From NCBI GenBank assembly GCA_013619035.1, contig JABXKX010000593.1, positions 1 through 13,093 of the forward strand: DNA of 13,093 bases, given 5' to 3'. The translations under genes were made by a program, and so were the position numbers. This document shows, piece after piece, positions 1 through 6,070 of this stretch; within the stretch, counting starts at the first letter, position 1, and the number at the start of each line of letters is the position of its first letter. The notes under the pieces are model-generated. The model ran no database searches, was not told the origin of the DNA, and saw nothing but the letters and a program-made list of their open reading frames with translations. Source of the stretch: Peptostreptococcaceae bacterium (GTDB lineage Bacteria > Bacillota_A > Clostridia > Peptostreptococcales > Acidaminobacteraceae).

Positions 1-19
1 AGATGTGTATAAGAGACAG
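1..19 (+). other. Tn5/Nextera mosaic-end adapter (artefact)
   Basis: The first 19 bases, AGATGTGTATAAGAGACAG, match the Tn5 transposase mosaic-end sequence used in Nextera libraries exactly. This is untrimmed adapter at a contig edge and is not genomic. The HD-GYP reading frame on the minus strand runs straight up to base 20 and should be considered cut there. Confidence 0.97.
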
Positions 20-846
20 ATATCGTATTGATGTGAAAGCTCATATAATTCTTTTAGTGCGGTTTCGGTTTCTTTTCCTTGTTTGTAAACCCTATCAGTG
101 GTCATGGCATCATAACTATCCACAACAGCTAAAATTCTTCCGAGTAAAGGGATTTCTTCGTCCTTTAAACCTTTTGGATACCCACTACCATCTAACCTTT
201 CATGATGCAAAATCAGAAGGTCTGCTACTTCTTTATCTATGGAGTCTTTCACAATATCAAAACTATGTGTGACATGTTTTTTCATAGTAGTATATTCTTC
301 AAATGTAAGTTTATCAGGTTTGTTTAGAATGTCATTTGATATTTTGATTTTCCCAACATCATGACAATAGGCTGCCAAAGTCAATGTTTTTAAATCTGAA
401 TCTTTCAAATTCATAAATTGACCAATCTCAATGACCAGTCTTTTAACACGCCTGCAATGTTCAAAGGTGTAATGATCTTTTACTTGAATCGATTCAAGTT
501 GTTCAGTTAAAATTTCATTGAAATTATTAGCGGTTTCATATTCGCCGGTATTTGAAGAAATAAACAGAAGAACAGTGTCTTCTAATGCTTTTAAACCATA
601 ATTTTCGGTGGTGTATTTTACATCAAAGTAATCATACTGATTGTAGATATTATCTTGAAATTCTATTTGACCTGTTACAATATAATAAAACTCATATGTT
701 TCTGGATGTAATGAGGGATTGATAAAAAACATACTGTTCTGACCGAGTTCGTATTGAATGATTTCTGTACCATCTCCAACGCCTAATAAATTTACAAGAG
801 GTTTGAAGTTGGTTGTTTGTGTTGATGACTTATAAAAATTTACCAT
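20..846 (-). CDS. cupin-like sensor + HD-GYP domain phosphodiesterase, 3' end missing
   Basis: The open frame reads leftward from ATG at 846 for 275 complete codons and is cut by the contig edge. The start has an AAGGAGG site at 865-859. Residues about 25-100 look like a small beta-barrel (cupin-like) sensor, with segments such as EFYYIVTGQIEF. Residues about 118-275 are an HD-GYP domain: DHYTFEH (H130), the HD pair at 162-163 in HDVGKI, H191, then HHERLDGSGYP at 214-224, followed by a VVDSYDAMTTDR helix. The HD residues and the HHExxDGxGYP motif are intact, so metal-dependent cyclic-dinucleotide (c-di-GMP type) phosphodiesterase activity is expected from the family. Substrate and sensor ligand are not shown. 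No transmembrane segment is seen, so it is probably cytosolic. Probably only the last few dozen residues are missing. It is divergent from the peptidase gene at 964. Confidence 0.9.
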
Positions 847-871
847 TAAATAATTTAACCTCCTTGAATGT

Positions 872-877
872 ATTATA
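872..877 (-). promoter_or_regulatory. -10 element of the HD-GYP gene
   Basis: A perfect TATAAT reads leftward at 877-872, about 25 bases ahead of the start codon. No good -35 is seen at the usual distance. The 13 bases TTGTAGTATAATA around it recur at the promoter of the Usp-like gene (2305-2317). Confidence 0.5.
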
Positions 878-936
878 CTACAAATGTTTTTCTTAAAATA
901 GTATGAAAGTTATAGATTGTCAATGTTGTATTAATG

Positions 937-942
937 TATAAT
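937..942 (+). promoter_or_regulatory. -10 element of the S58 peptidase gene
   Basis: TATAAT lies here, 21 bases before the ATG at 964. It overlaps the in-frame ATG at 934, which argues against that ATG being the true start. A TTGTCA at 917-922 is only 14 bases upstream, so the -35 is uncertain. Confidence 0.45.
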
Positions 943-963
943 AAATTAAGAAAAGAGGTTAAA

Positions 964-1950
964 ATGAAGGGGAAAAATAATTCTATTACAGATGTACCAG
1001 GTGTTTTAGTTGGACATGCTACATTGGTTGATGGTGATATACAAACGGGTGTAACGGCTATTTTACCAAAGTCCTACAATTGGTTTAGAGAAAAAACAAG
1101 AGCAACATGTCATGTCATCAATGGATTTGGGAAGTCTATTGGCTTAACTCAAATTGAAGAATTATGCACTTTAGAAACGCCGATTTTATTAACCAACACG
1201 TTAAGTGCAGCCCATACTGCAGACTGTTTGATCAAGTTTATGTTATCTCACTTTGATGAGATTGGCGGTACGATTGGGACGGTAAATCCAGTAGTTTGTG
1301 AGTGTAATGATGGGTATTTAAATAATATTAGAAAACAAGTAATCACCGAACATCATGTTTTAACAGCTTTAAATAACGCTTCGGTTGACTTTGAAAGAGG
1401 AGCCGTTGGAGCAGGTCGAGGCATGAGCTGTTATCAATTAAAAGGTGGCATTGGAACCGCTTCAAGAGTCATTGAACTAGAGGAAAAGTCATATACCATT
1501 GGTGGTTTGGTACTTTGCAATATGGGGCGATTAGAAGATCTGATTTATCAAGGTAAACATGTGGGACCAGAATTAAAAGAAACGGTTCAAGCTCTTGAAG
1601 AAAGAGATAATGGTTCGATTATCATGATACTAGCGACGGATCTTCCGCTCGAATCACATCAATTGAAACGAATGACCAAAAGAGCAGTCGCAGGACTTTC
1701 AAGAACAGGGACTTTCATTGGACACGGGAGTGGTGATATTGTTATAGGTTTTACAACAGATAGTCCGGTCACGTCTAAGGCTTTTGCGGTTACAACTCCT
1801 AGAGAAATCTTACATGATAGTTATATGGATGATGTGTTTAGAGGGGCTGTAGAAGTCATTGAAGAATCCATTATCGACGCATTAATGGAAGCTGATGAAG
1901 TGACAGGTTTTAGTGGACATAATAGAAAAGCACTCAAAAACTTATTATAG
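964..1950 (+). CDS. S58 family (DmpA/P1-type) self-processing aminopeptidase
   Basis: The product is a 328-residue member of the DmpA L-aminopeptidase/D-esterase and BapA beta-aminopeptidase family, Ntn-like hydrolases that cut themselves into alpha and beta chains and then use the new N-terminal Ser as nucleophile. Family marks are ITDVPGVLVGHAT near the N-terminus, GAVGAGRGM at 147-154 followed by KGGIGTASR, NGSIIMILATD around the predicted cleavage site, HQLKRMTKR, and GHGSGDIVIGFTT near 253-265. By alignment from memory the cleavage falls between Gly217 and Ser218. No signal peptide is seen, so it is likely cytosolic. I chose ATG 964 (AGAGG at 955-958 region) over ATG 934, which lies in the likely -10. 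The natural substrate (D-amino-acid, beta- or ordinary N-terminal residues) cannot be told. It has its own promoter and ends in a hairpin shared with the convergent small gene. Confidence 0.9.
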   Translation: MKGKNNSITDVPGVLVGHATLVDGDIQTGVTAILPKSYNWFREKTRATCHVINGFGKSIGLTQIEELCTLETPILLTNTLSAAHTADCLIKFMLSHFDEIGGTIGTVNPVVCECNDGYLNNIRKQVITEHHVLTALNNASVDFERGAVGAGRGMSCYQLKGGIGTASRVIELEEKSYTIGGLVLCNMGRLEDLIYQGKHVGPELKETVQALEERDNGSIIMILATDLPLESHQLKRMTKRAVAGLSRTGTFIGHGSGDIVIGFTTDSPVTSKAFAVTTPREILHDSYMDDVFRGAVEVIEESIIDALMEADEVTGFSGHNRKALKNLL

Positions 1951-1966
1951 CGCCTAAAGGCGCTAT
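1947..1966. terminator. bidirectional hairpin between convergent genes
   Basis: A perfect 8-bp stem, ATAGCGCC/GGCGCTAT with loop TAAA, starts inside the peptidase stop codon and abuts the stop codon of the minus-strand gene (1967). The T-tract is weak on the plus strand; on the minus strand TTTTT follows a few bases later. It probably serves both genes. Confidence 0.7.
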
Positions 1967-2206
1967 TTATAAGAACTTCTTACCAAGGTATTTTTTGATT
2001 AAATCTTGATCACTGAAGTTATCTAAAAGCATTTGCTTTTGAGTCTCTTCAAAGACAACTAAAACTTCAGCTTTACCTGCTTTAAATGGTTTAATAACAG
2101 TATCTTCACGTACTTCTCTGACTTTGTTATCATGGTGTCTAATTTTTTCGAACTCTACAGTGTATATTGAACCACTGATACCAATGACTTTTGTATATCG
2201 TTTCAT
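1967..2206 (-). CDS. small basic protein of unknown function (79 aa)
   Basis: I do not recognise this gene. ATG 2206 is chosen because AAGGAGGA (2218-2211) lies at ideal distance; an ATG at 2230 has no such site and overlaps the leader. The N-terminal half alternates hydrophobic residues (VIGISGSIYTVEF, then EVLVVFEET near 50-58), suggesting a small beta-rich fold. The C-terminal 20 residues look helical and end in KKYLGKKFL. There is no cysteine, signal peptide or membrane segment. The strong ribosome site, a plausible promoter (2252-2280) and the shared terminator support a real gene rather than chance. It is convergent with the peptidase and divergent from the Usp-like gene, so context gives no role. 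Confidence 0.75.
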   Translation of the reverse strand: MKRYTKVIGISGSIYTVEFEKIRHHDNKVREVREDTVIKPFKAGKAEVLVVFEETQKQMLLDNFSDQDLIKKYLGKKFL

Positions 2207-2251
2207 AAAATCCTCCTTAAGTTTGGACATGTTATCGAAAGTAGATGTACT

Positions 2252-2280
2252 AGTATATTAAAAATAAATAAATCTTTAAA
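2252..2280 (-). promoter_or_regulatory. promoter of the 79-aa gene
   Basis: Read leftward: TTTAAA (2280-2275), a 17-base spacer, TATACT (2257-2252). The -35 matches consensus at four of six bases. The leader would be about 40 bases. Confidence 0.45.
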
Positions 2281-2310
2281 GTCTATAGAATGTTTACTTA
2301 TAAATTGTAG

Positions 2311-2316
2311 TATAAT
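2311..2316 (+). promoter_or_regulatory. -10 element of the Usp-like gene
   Basis: TATAAT, 36 bases before ATG 2353; no convincing -35 at 16-18 bases. The surrounding TTGTAGTATAATA is identical to that at the HD-GYP promoter. Confidence 0.45.
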
Positions 2317-2352
2317 ATACTCACATAAGCAAGTTATGTTTTTGGAGGATGT

Positions 2353-2748
2353 ATGAATAACAAAAAAATAATGGTATGTGTGACACAACAGAAGCTATGT
2401 AAAAGACTAATTGAAAGAGCACATACGTTAAAACAGCATGAAGAAGATGAATTGTTTGTGATTCATGTTGTCAAAGAAAATTGGAAATATTTCGGGCAGT
2501 TAAAAGAGTCAGACGCATTAGAGTATTTATTTGAAAGTGCAAAAGAATATGGTGCCACTTTAAATGTATTCAAAGCTAAAGACATTGAAGGAACTCTTGC
2601 AAATTTTGCAGAAAAAGAAAGTGTTGATATGATTGTTATGGGTGAATCACTTGAATCAAGTCAACAGCAAAATATGATTAATCGTTTACAAGATAAAACT
2701 CAAAAACAAGTTATATTTGAGATTGTATCACAAGATTATGAATCGTAA
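2353..2748 (+). CDS. Usp-like domain protein
   Basis: A 131-residue protein with the alpha/beta order of the universal stress protein family, closest in feel to the Usp domain of KdpD sensor kinases: KKIMVCVTQQ (strand 1), LFVIHVVKENW (strand 2), YLFESAKEYGATLNVFKAKDIEGTLANFAEKESVDMIVMGES (residues about 57-98). The G-2X-G-9X-G(S/T) ATP-binding stretch that follows the last strand in ATP-binding Usps is not apparent: after MGES comes a Gln/Asn-rich helix. Nucleotide binding is therefore doubtful. The start has TTGGAGG at good distance. It has its own promoter and terminator, so it is likely monocistronic. Role in the cell is inferred only from the family (stress or signalling adaptor). Confidence 0.7.
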   Translation: MNNKKIMVCVTQQKLCKRLIERAHTLKQHEEDELFVIHVVKENWKYFGQLKESDALEYLFESAKEYGATLNVFKAKDIEGTLANFAEKESVDMIVMGESLESSQQQNMINRLQDKTQKQVIFEIVSQDYES

Positions 2749-2752
2749 ACAG

Positions 2753-2779
2753 AATGGGCCGATGCCCATTTTTTCTTTT
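2753..2779 (+). terminator. rho-independent terminator after the Usp-like gene
   Basis: Stem AATGGGC/GCCCATT (2753-2759/2764-2770), loop CGAT, followed by TTTTCTTTT. Confidence 0.88.
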
Positions 2780-2794
2780 GTTTGTGAATAGGAC

Positions 2795-2821
2795 TTGAAA
2801 AGTTATAGACTATGATATAAT
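2795..2821 (+). promoter_or_regulatory. extended -10 promoter of the radical SAM gene
   Basis: TTGAAA (2795-2800), a 15-base spacer, then TGATATAAT (2813-2821), an extended -10. Transcription would start at about 2828, at the ribosome site itself, leaving a leader of roughly 9 bases. Confidence 0.65.
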
Positions 2822-2836
2822 GTATACGAGGTGCTT

Positions 2837-3781
2837 ATGGAAAGATACAAAAAATATTCGAGTTATTTAAAAGATCTATATGGTGAAAAAGTCTATAAAA
2901 TCCCGGTTAATTTGCCGTTGACCTGTCCCAATAGAGATGGTGAAGTTGCTTATGGTGGCTGCACTTTTTGTGGTGATGTGGCAACTGGGTTTGAAGCTTT
3001 AGACAATGCCTTATCAGTTAAGACACAATTAGAAACCAATATAGAAAAAATGACCAAGAGATATAAAGCTAAAAAGTATATCGCTTATTTTCAAAATTTC
3101 ACGAATACATATATGCCTTTAGCTGAGTTTAAGACGTATTTAGAAGAGGCGTGTATTGAGGATATAGTAGAAATCTGTATATCTTCTAGACCAGATTGCA
3201 TCAATGATGCTTACTTAGAGATATTAAAAGATATAGAAAGTAGATTCAGTGTTAATATTTCAGTGGAACTTGGTCTTCAGAGTATGGATCATAAAACATT
3301 GAGTCAAATCAATAGAGGTCATTCATTAGCTGAGTTTATTGATGCGGTGATGCGAATTAAAAGATATGGTTTTAAAGTCGGTGTACATTTGATTTTAAAC
3401 TTGCCATGGGATGATTTAGAAGATACAATTGAAACGGCTAAAGTGATGAGTGCTTTAGATATAGATCTTATAAAAATACACTCACTTTATATTCTTAGAA
3501 ATACAAAAATGGGTGATGATTATTTGAATCATGCCTTTACTGTGGAAAGTGTCGATAGTTATGTGGATAAAGTTGTTTCTTTCATTAGTTATACACAATC
3601 TAAGGTTGCATTCCAAAGACTTTTGGGGAGAGCTCCAAAAGAAGAAACATTATTTTGTAATTGGAATATGAGTTGGTGGAAGATACAAGATATGATTGAA
3701 ATGAAATTAGAAAACTTAAATATCGTTCAAGGTGATCATTGTGACTACTTAAATGGTAAAGCCGTTAAAAAGTTTATCTAG
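2837..3781 (+). CDS. radical SAM protein, TIGR01212/YtqA-YhcC family
   Basis: A 314-residue protein with the [4Fe-4S]/SAM cluster cysteines at C30, C42 and C45 in the spaced pattern typical of this family (TCPNRDG...GGCTFC) rather than plain CX3CX2C. Other family marks are YFQNFTNTY, ISSRPDCI, VELGLQSM, INRGH and GVHLILNLPW, which build the SAM-binding barrel. The Bacillus subtilis member YtqA has, to my recollection, been linked to the mnm5s2U34 tRNA wobble modification pathway; that role is not provable here and the usual neighbouring methyltransferase gene (ytqB) is absent. ATG 2837 is chosen: the in-frame GTG at 2831 forms part of the ribosome site GAGGTG. No terminator is seen before the next gene, so some read-through into relQ is possible. 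Confidence 0.9.
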   Translation: MERYKKYSSYLKDLYGEKVYKIPVNLPLTCPNRDGEVAYGGCTFCGDVATGFEALDNALSVKTQLETNIEKMTKRYKAKKYIAYFQNFTNTYMPLAEFKTYLEEACIEDIVEICISSRPDCINDAYLEILKDIESRFSVNISVELGLQSMDHKTLSQINRGHSLAEFIDAVMRIKRYGFKVGVHLILNLPWDDLEDTIETAKVMSALDIDLIKIHSLYILRNTKMGDDYLNHAFTVESVDSYVDKVVSFISYTQSKVAFQRLLGRAPKEETLFCNWNMSWWKIQDMIEMKLENLNIVQGDHCDYLNGKAVKKFI

Positions 3782-3784
3782 ACA

Positions 3785-3813
3785 TTTCAAAGTTGATGAA
3801 TTCTTGGTATAAT
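3785..3813 (+). promoter_or_regulatory. extended -10 promoter of relQ
   Basis: TGGTATAAT (3805-3813) is a clear extended -10. A poor -35, TTTCAA (3785-3790), lies 17 bases upstream. The leader would be about 38 bases. Confidence 0.6.
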
Positions 3814-3857
3814 TGGTTTAGTAGATAAAAGAGATTCTGATAATATTGGAGCGATTT

Positions 3858-4679
3858 ATGAATAAAATAAGACAATGGAAAAAGCTTTTGCTACCATATG
3901 AACAAGCGGTAGGAGAATTAAAAGTAAAATTTAAAGCCATCAGAAAAGAATACAGAGACATGAGCGAATACTCGCCTATAGAATTTGTTACTGGTAGAGT
4001 TAAAAAGATTTCTAGTATTATTGAAAAATCACAACGAAACAATATGGATGAAAGTTTGATTGAAGAAGAAATGGAAGATATCGCTGGTATTCGTATCATG
4101 TGTCAATTCCAAGATGATATTTATTCTGTTGTTCAAATTATACGTAACCGTGATGGCAAAGATTTAAAAATCGTTTATGAGAAAGATTATATAAGAAATG
4201 AAAAAACAAGTGGCTATAAAAGTTATCATATTATCATAAAGTATCCTGTACAAACAGCATATGGTGAAAAAGAGATATTAGCCGAAATACAAATAAGAAC
4301 ACTTGCAATGAATTTCTGGGCAACTATCGAACATTCATTGAATTATAAATATAAGCAAAACATGCCAGAGAATATTAGAGAACGTCTAAAAGCGTCTGCT
4401 GAAGCAGCGGCTAAACTCGATCTTGAAATGTGTGAAATAAGAAATGAGATCATTAAAGCTCAATTGATGTTTGAAGAAAAATCAAATGTTATAAGAGATA
4501 TTGTTGACTCTATTAGAGTACTTCATAGTTCTGGAGATCAAGAGGCTGCACTTAACTTCCAAGAGGAATTTGATAAAATCTGTAATTCAGGTAATCAAGA
4601 AGCGCTTGATAACTTACTTTTAAGGATAAAAGAAGTTTTGCCTCAGTATCAATTATTTAGTAAAATGAAATTAGATTAG
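3858..4679 (+). CDS. relQ: RelQ-type small alarmone synthetase with C-terminal extension
   Basis: A 273-residue cytosolic GTP/GDP pyrophosphokinase that transfers pyrophosphate from ATP to the 3'-OH of GDP or GTP, giving (p)ppGpp. It follows B. subtilis RelQ (YjbM) closely over residues 6-205: PYEQAVGELKVK, SPIEFVTGRVKK at 39-50, EDIAGIRIMCQF at 73-84, GYKSYH at 119-124, and AEIQIRTLAMNFWATIEHS at 142-160 with the presumed catalytic Glu143. There is no HD hydrolase, TGS or ACT domain, so it is synthesis-only. The family is usually about 210 residues; here about 60 more follow (residues 210-273), predicted helical and acidic, rich in Gln/Asn/Glu. ATG 3858 is chosen because TTGGAG (3846-3851) is its ribosome site and the upstream in-frame TTG lies within that site. 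It likely has its own promoter and ends at a terminator overlapping its stop codon. Confidence 0.95.
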   Translation: MNKIRQWKKLLLPYEQAVGELKVKFKAIRKEYRDMSEYSPIEFVTGRVKKISSIIEKSQRNNMDESLIEEEMEDIAGIRIMCQFQDDIYSVVQIIRNRDGKDLKIVYEKDYIRNEKTSGYKSYHIIIKYPVQTAYGEKEILAEIQIRTLAMNFWATIEHSLNYKYKQNMPENIRERLKASAEAAAKLDLEMCEIRNEIIKAQLMFEEKSNVIRDIVDSIRVLHSSGDQEAALNFQEEFDKICNSGNQEALDNLLLRIKEVLPQYQLFSKMKLD

Positions 4680-4703
4680 GAAGCTAAAGCTTCCTTTCTT
4701 TCT
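4679..4703 (+). terminator. rho-independent terminator after relQ
   Basis: Stem GGAAGC/GCTTCC with loop TAAA begins at the last base of the stop codon, followed by TTTCTTTCT. Only about 15 bases separate it from the next start codon. Confidence 0.8.
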
Positions 4704-4717
4704 GTAGAGGAGAGCAT

Positions 4718-5410
4718 ATGGCTATTTATGCAATAGGTGATTTACACTTAAGCTTATCTGTTGATAAACCAATGGATGTTTTTGGTGGTAATTGGACCGA
4801 TTATATGAATAAAATTAAAACCGCTTGGTTAGAGCTTGTTAAACCAGAAGATTATGTGTTATTACCAGGTGACGTCTGCTGGGCTATTAGTTTAGAGGAA
4901 GCCAAGATAGATCTTGCATGGATAGATGCACTACCTGGCAAGAAAATTATTTCTCGTGGCAATCATGATTATTGGTGGGAAACACTTAAAAAAATGAATC
5001 CGTTGTATGACTCTATAACGTTTATACACAACACTTATACAGCGATTGATGATTGGGCTATATGTGGCAGTAGAGGTTGGTTATCACCAAACGATTCAAG
5101 TTTTACCGAACAGGATGAGAAGATATACAATCGTGAATGTCATCGTTTGAGAATATCTCTTGATAAAGCGAAGAGTGACGGGTATAGTAATATACTAGTG
5201 ATGCTTCATTATCCGCCTACCAATGATAAAAAAGATGTATCACCTATACAGGAAATACTAGAAGATTATCAAGTAAAACATGTGGTTTATGGGCACCTGC
5301 ATACCCAATTAAGTTGGTCCCTAAGCTTAGATGGAGACTACAATAACATCAAGTATTATTTAGTTTCATCAGATTTTTTAAATTTTATACCGAAAAAGAT
5401 AGACATTTAA
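4718..5410 (+). CDS. calcineurin-like metallophosphoesterase (COG1768-like)
   Basis: A 230-residue cytosolic phosphoesterase. The full set of metal-ligand motifs is present: GDLH at 7-10, GDVCW at 51-55, GNHDYWW at 81-87, H164 in MLHYPP, and GHLH at 192-195. The conserved early segment KPMDVFGGNWTDYM is typical of the COG1768 group of predicted phosphohydrolases. The substrate is unknown; the family includes nucleotide and phosphodiester hydrolases. The start has GAGGAGAG (4707-4714). The relQ terminator lies immediately upstream and leaves almost no room for a promoter, so expression must come from read-through or from a promoter inside the end of relQ. No terminator separates it from the next gene, with which it may be co-transcribed. 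Confidence 0.88.
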   Translation: MAIYAIGDLHLSLSVDKPMDVFGGNWTDYMNKIKTAWLELVKPEDYVLLPGDVCWAISLEEAKIDLAWIDALPGKKIISRGNHDYWWETLKKMNPLYDSITFIHNTYTAIDDWAICGSRGWLSPNDSSFTEQDEKIYNRECHRLRISLDKAKSDGYSNILVMLHYPPTNDKKDVSPIQEILEDYQVKHVVYGHLHTQLSWSLSLDGDYNNIKYYLVSSDFLNFIPKKIDI

Positions 5411-5430
5411 GTCATATGAATGTATCATTT

Positions 5431-5439
5431 TGGTATTAG
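5431..5439 (+). promoter_or_regulatory. possible weak extended -10
   Basis: TGGTATTAG resembles the TGnTATAAT elements elsewhere in the window and precedes the next ATG by 12 bases. The hexamer is off consensus and no -35 is evident. Confidence 0.25.
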
Positions 5440-5451
5440 AACGGAGACAGA

Positions 5452-6000
5452 ATGTTAAAGCAAAAATTAGAAGAATCACTTATTGAGAAGTTTTTTAAGA
5501 ATCGTGACGAGTTGATAGACAAGTATGCATTCGGCCAAATGTCTAAAACAGCTTATGTAGAAGAAAATTATAAATTCATTATGAGTTTAAAAATGAGTCC
5601 CTTTGAAGGGGAATTAAACTATGAACAATGTATTTACAATTATCAGTACTACAACATATTGGCAAAATATTCCAACTTGCAAGCGCAGGAACTTGAGATT
5701 TATGATCCGAAAGGTTCAGAGGCTTTTAAAGTAGAAGAATTTGAGTACTATAAGTACAAGGATCAAGCAACAATCAGTTTGTTAGAATTGGTAAATTATG
5801 AAAATGTAGATGCCTATTTTATGAATATGCAATCCAATCGATTATGCGGTAAATTATATGAGGTTGTTTTCAAAGATTTTAATAGAGCAATATTTCATTC
5901 GATGAATCCAAAAATATTGAAATCACTAAGAGACCGACAGGTTTTTAGCCCTGTTTATAAAGATTCAGTGATTCATGGATATGTCAATTCTGTATATTAA
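5452..6000 (+). CDS. conserved-looking protein of unknown function, possibly DUF6648
   Basis: A 182-residue soluble protein whose function I do not know. It resembles my memory of clostridial DUF6648 proteins (N-terminal FFKNRDELIDKYAFGQMSK, then EENYKFIMSLKMSPF and YNYQYYNILAKY), but this assignment is tentative. It is rich in Tyr, Phe, Asn and Lys, has no signal peptide or membrane segment, and only two cysteines. The first 80 residues look helical. Start ATG 5452 has GGAG at 5443-5446. It lies 41 bases after the metallophosphoesterase with no terminator between them, so the two may form an operon; a weak promoter may also lie in the gap. A strong hairpin begins within its stop codon. Confidence 0.8.
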   Translation: MLKQKLEESLIEKFFKNRDELIDKYAFGQMSKTAYVEENYKFIMSLKMSPFEGELNYEQCIYNYQYYNILAKYSNLQAQELEIYDPKGSEAFKVEEFEYYKYKDQATISLLELVNYENVDAYFMNMQSNRLCGKLYEVVFKDFNRAIFHSMNPKILKSLRDRQVFSPVYKDSVIHGYVNSVY

Positions 6001-6026
6001 CCTCAGCTTTTGCTGAGGTTTTGTTT
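5999..6026 (+). terminator. rho-independent terminator
   Basis: Perfect 9-bp stem AACCTCAGC/GCTGAGGTT, loop TTTT, followed by TTGTTT. It starts inside the stop codon at 5998-6000. Confidence 0.9.
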
Positions 6027-6042
6027 ATTCATTTAACTCTTG

Positions 6043-6051
6043 TGGTATAAA
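6043..6051 (+). promoter_or_regulatory. extended -10 promoter of the thioesterase gene
   Basis: TGGTATAAA, with only a poor -35 (TTGTTT, 6021-6026, 19-base spacer, inside the upstream terminator tail). The predicted transcript starts near 6058, exactly where the strong ribosome site AGGAGGTGAT (6058-6067) begins. Confidence 0.55.
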
Positions 6052-6070
6052 TTAAACAGGAGGTGATGGT

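Noticed and set aside
3..272. 89-codon plus-strand frame at the left edge
   Set aside because: It starts inside the adapter and runs antisense to the HD-GYP domain; the product has no family features.
934..963. Upstream ATG for the S58 peptidase
   Set aside because: It overlaps a TATAAT and lacks a ribosome site, while ATG 964 has one.
2203..2388. 61-codon minus-strand frame
   Set aside because: It runs across the divergent promoter region and the start of the Usp-like gene, and has no ribosome site.
3818..4099. 93-codon minus-strand frame
   Set aside because: Antisense shadow of relQ with no initiation signals.
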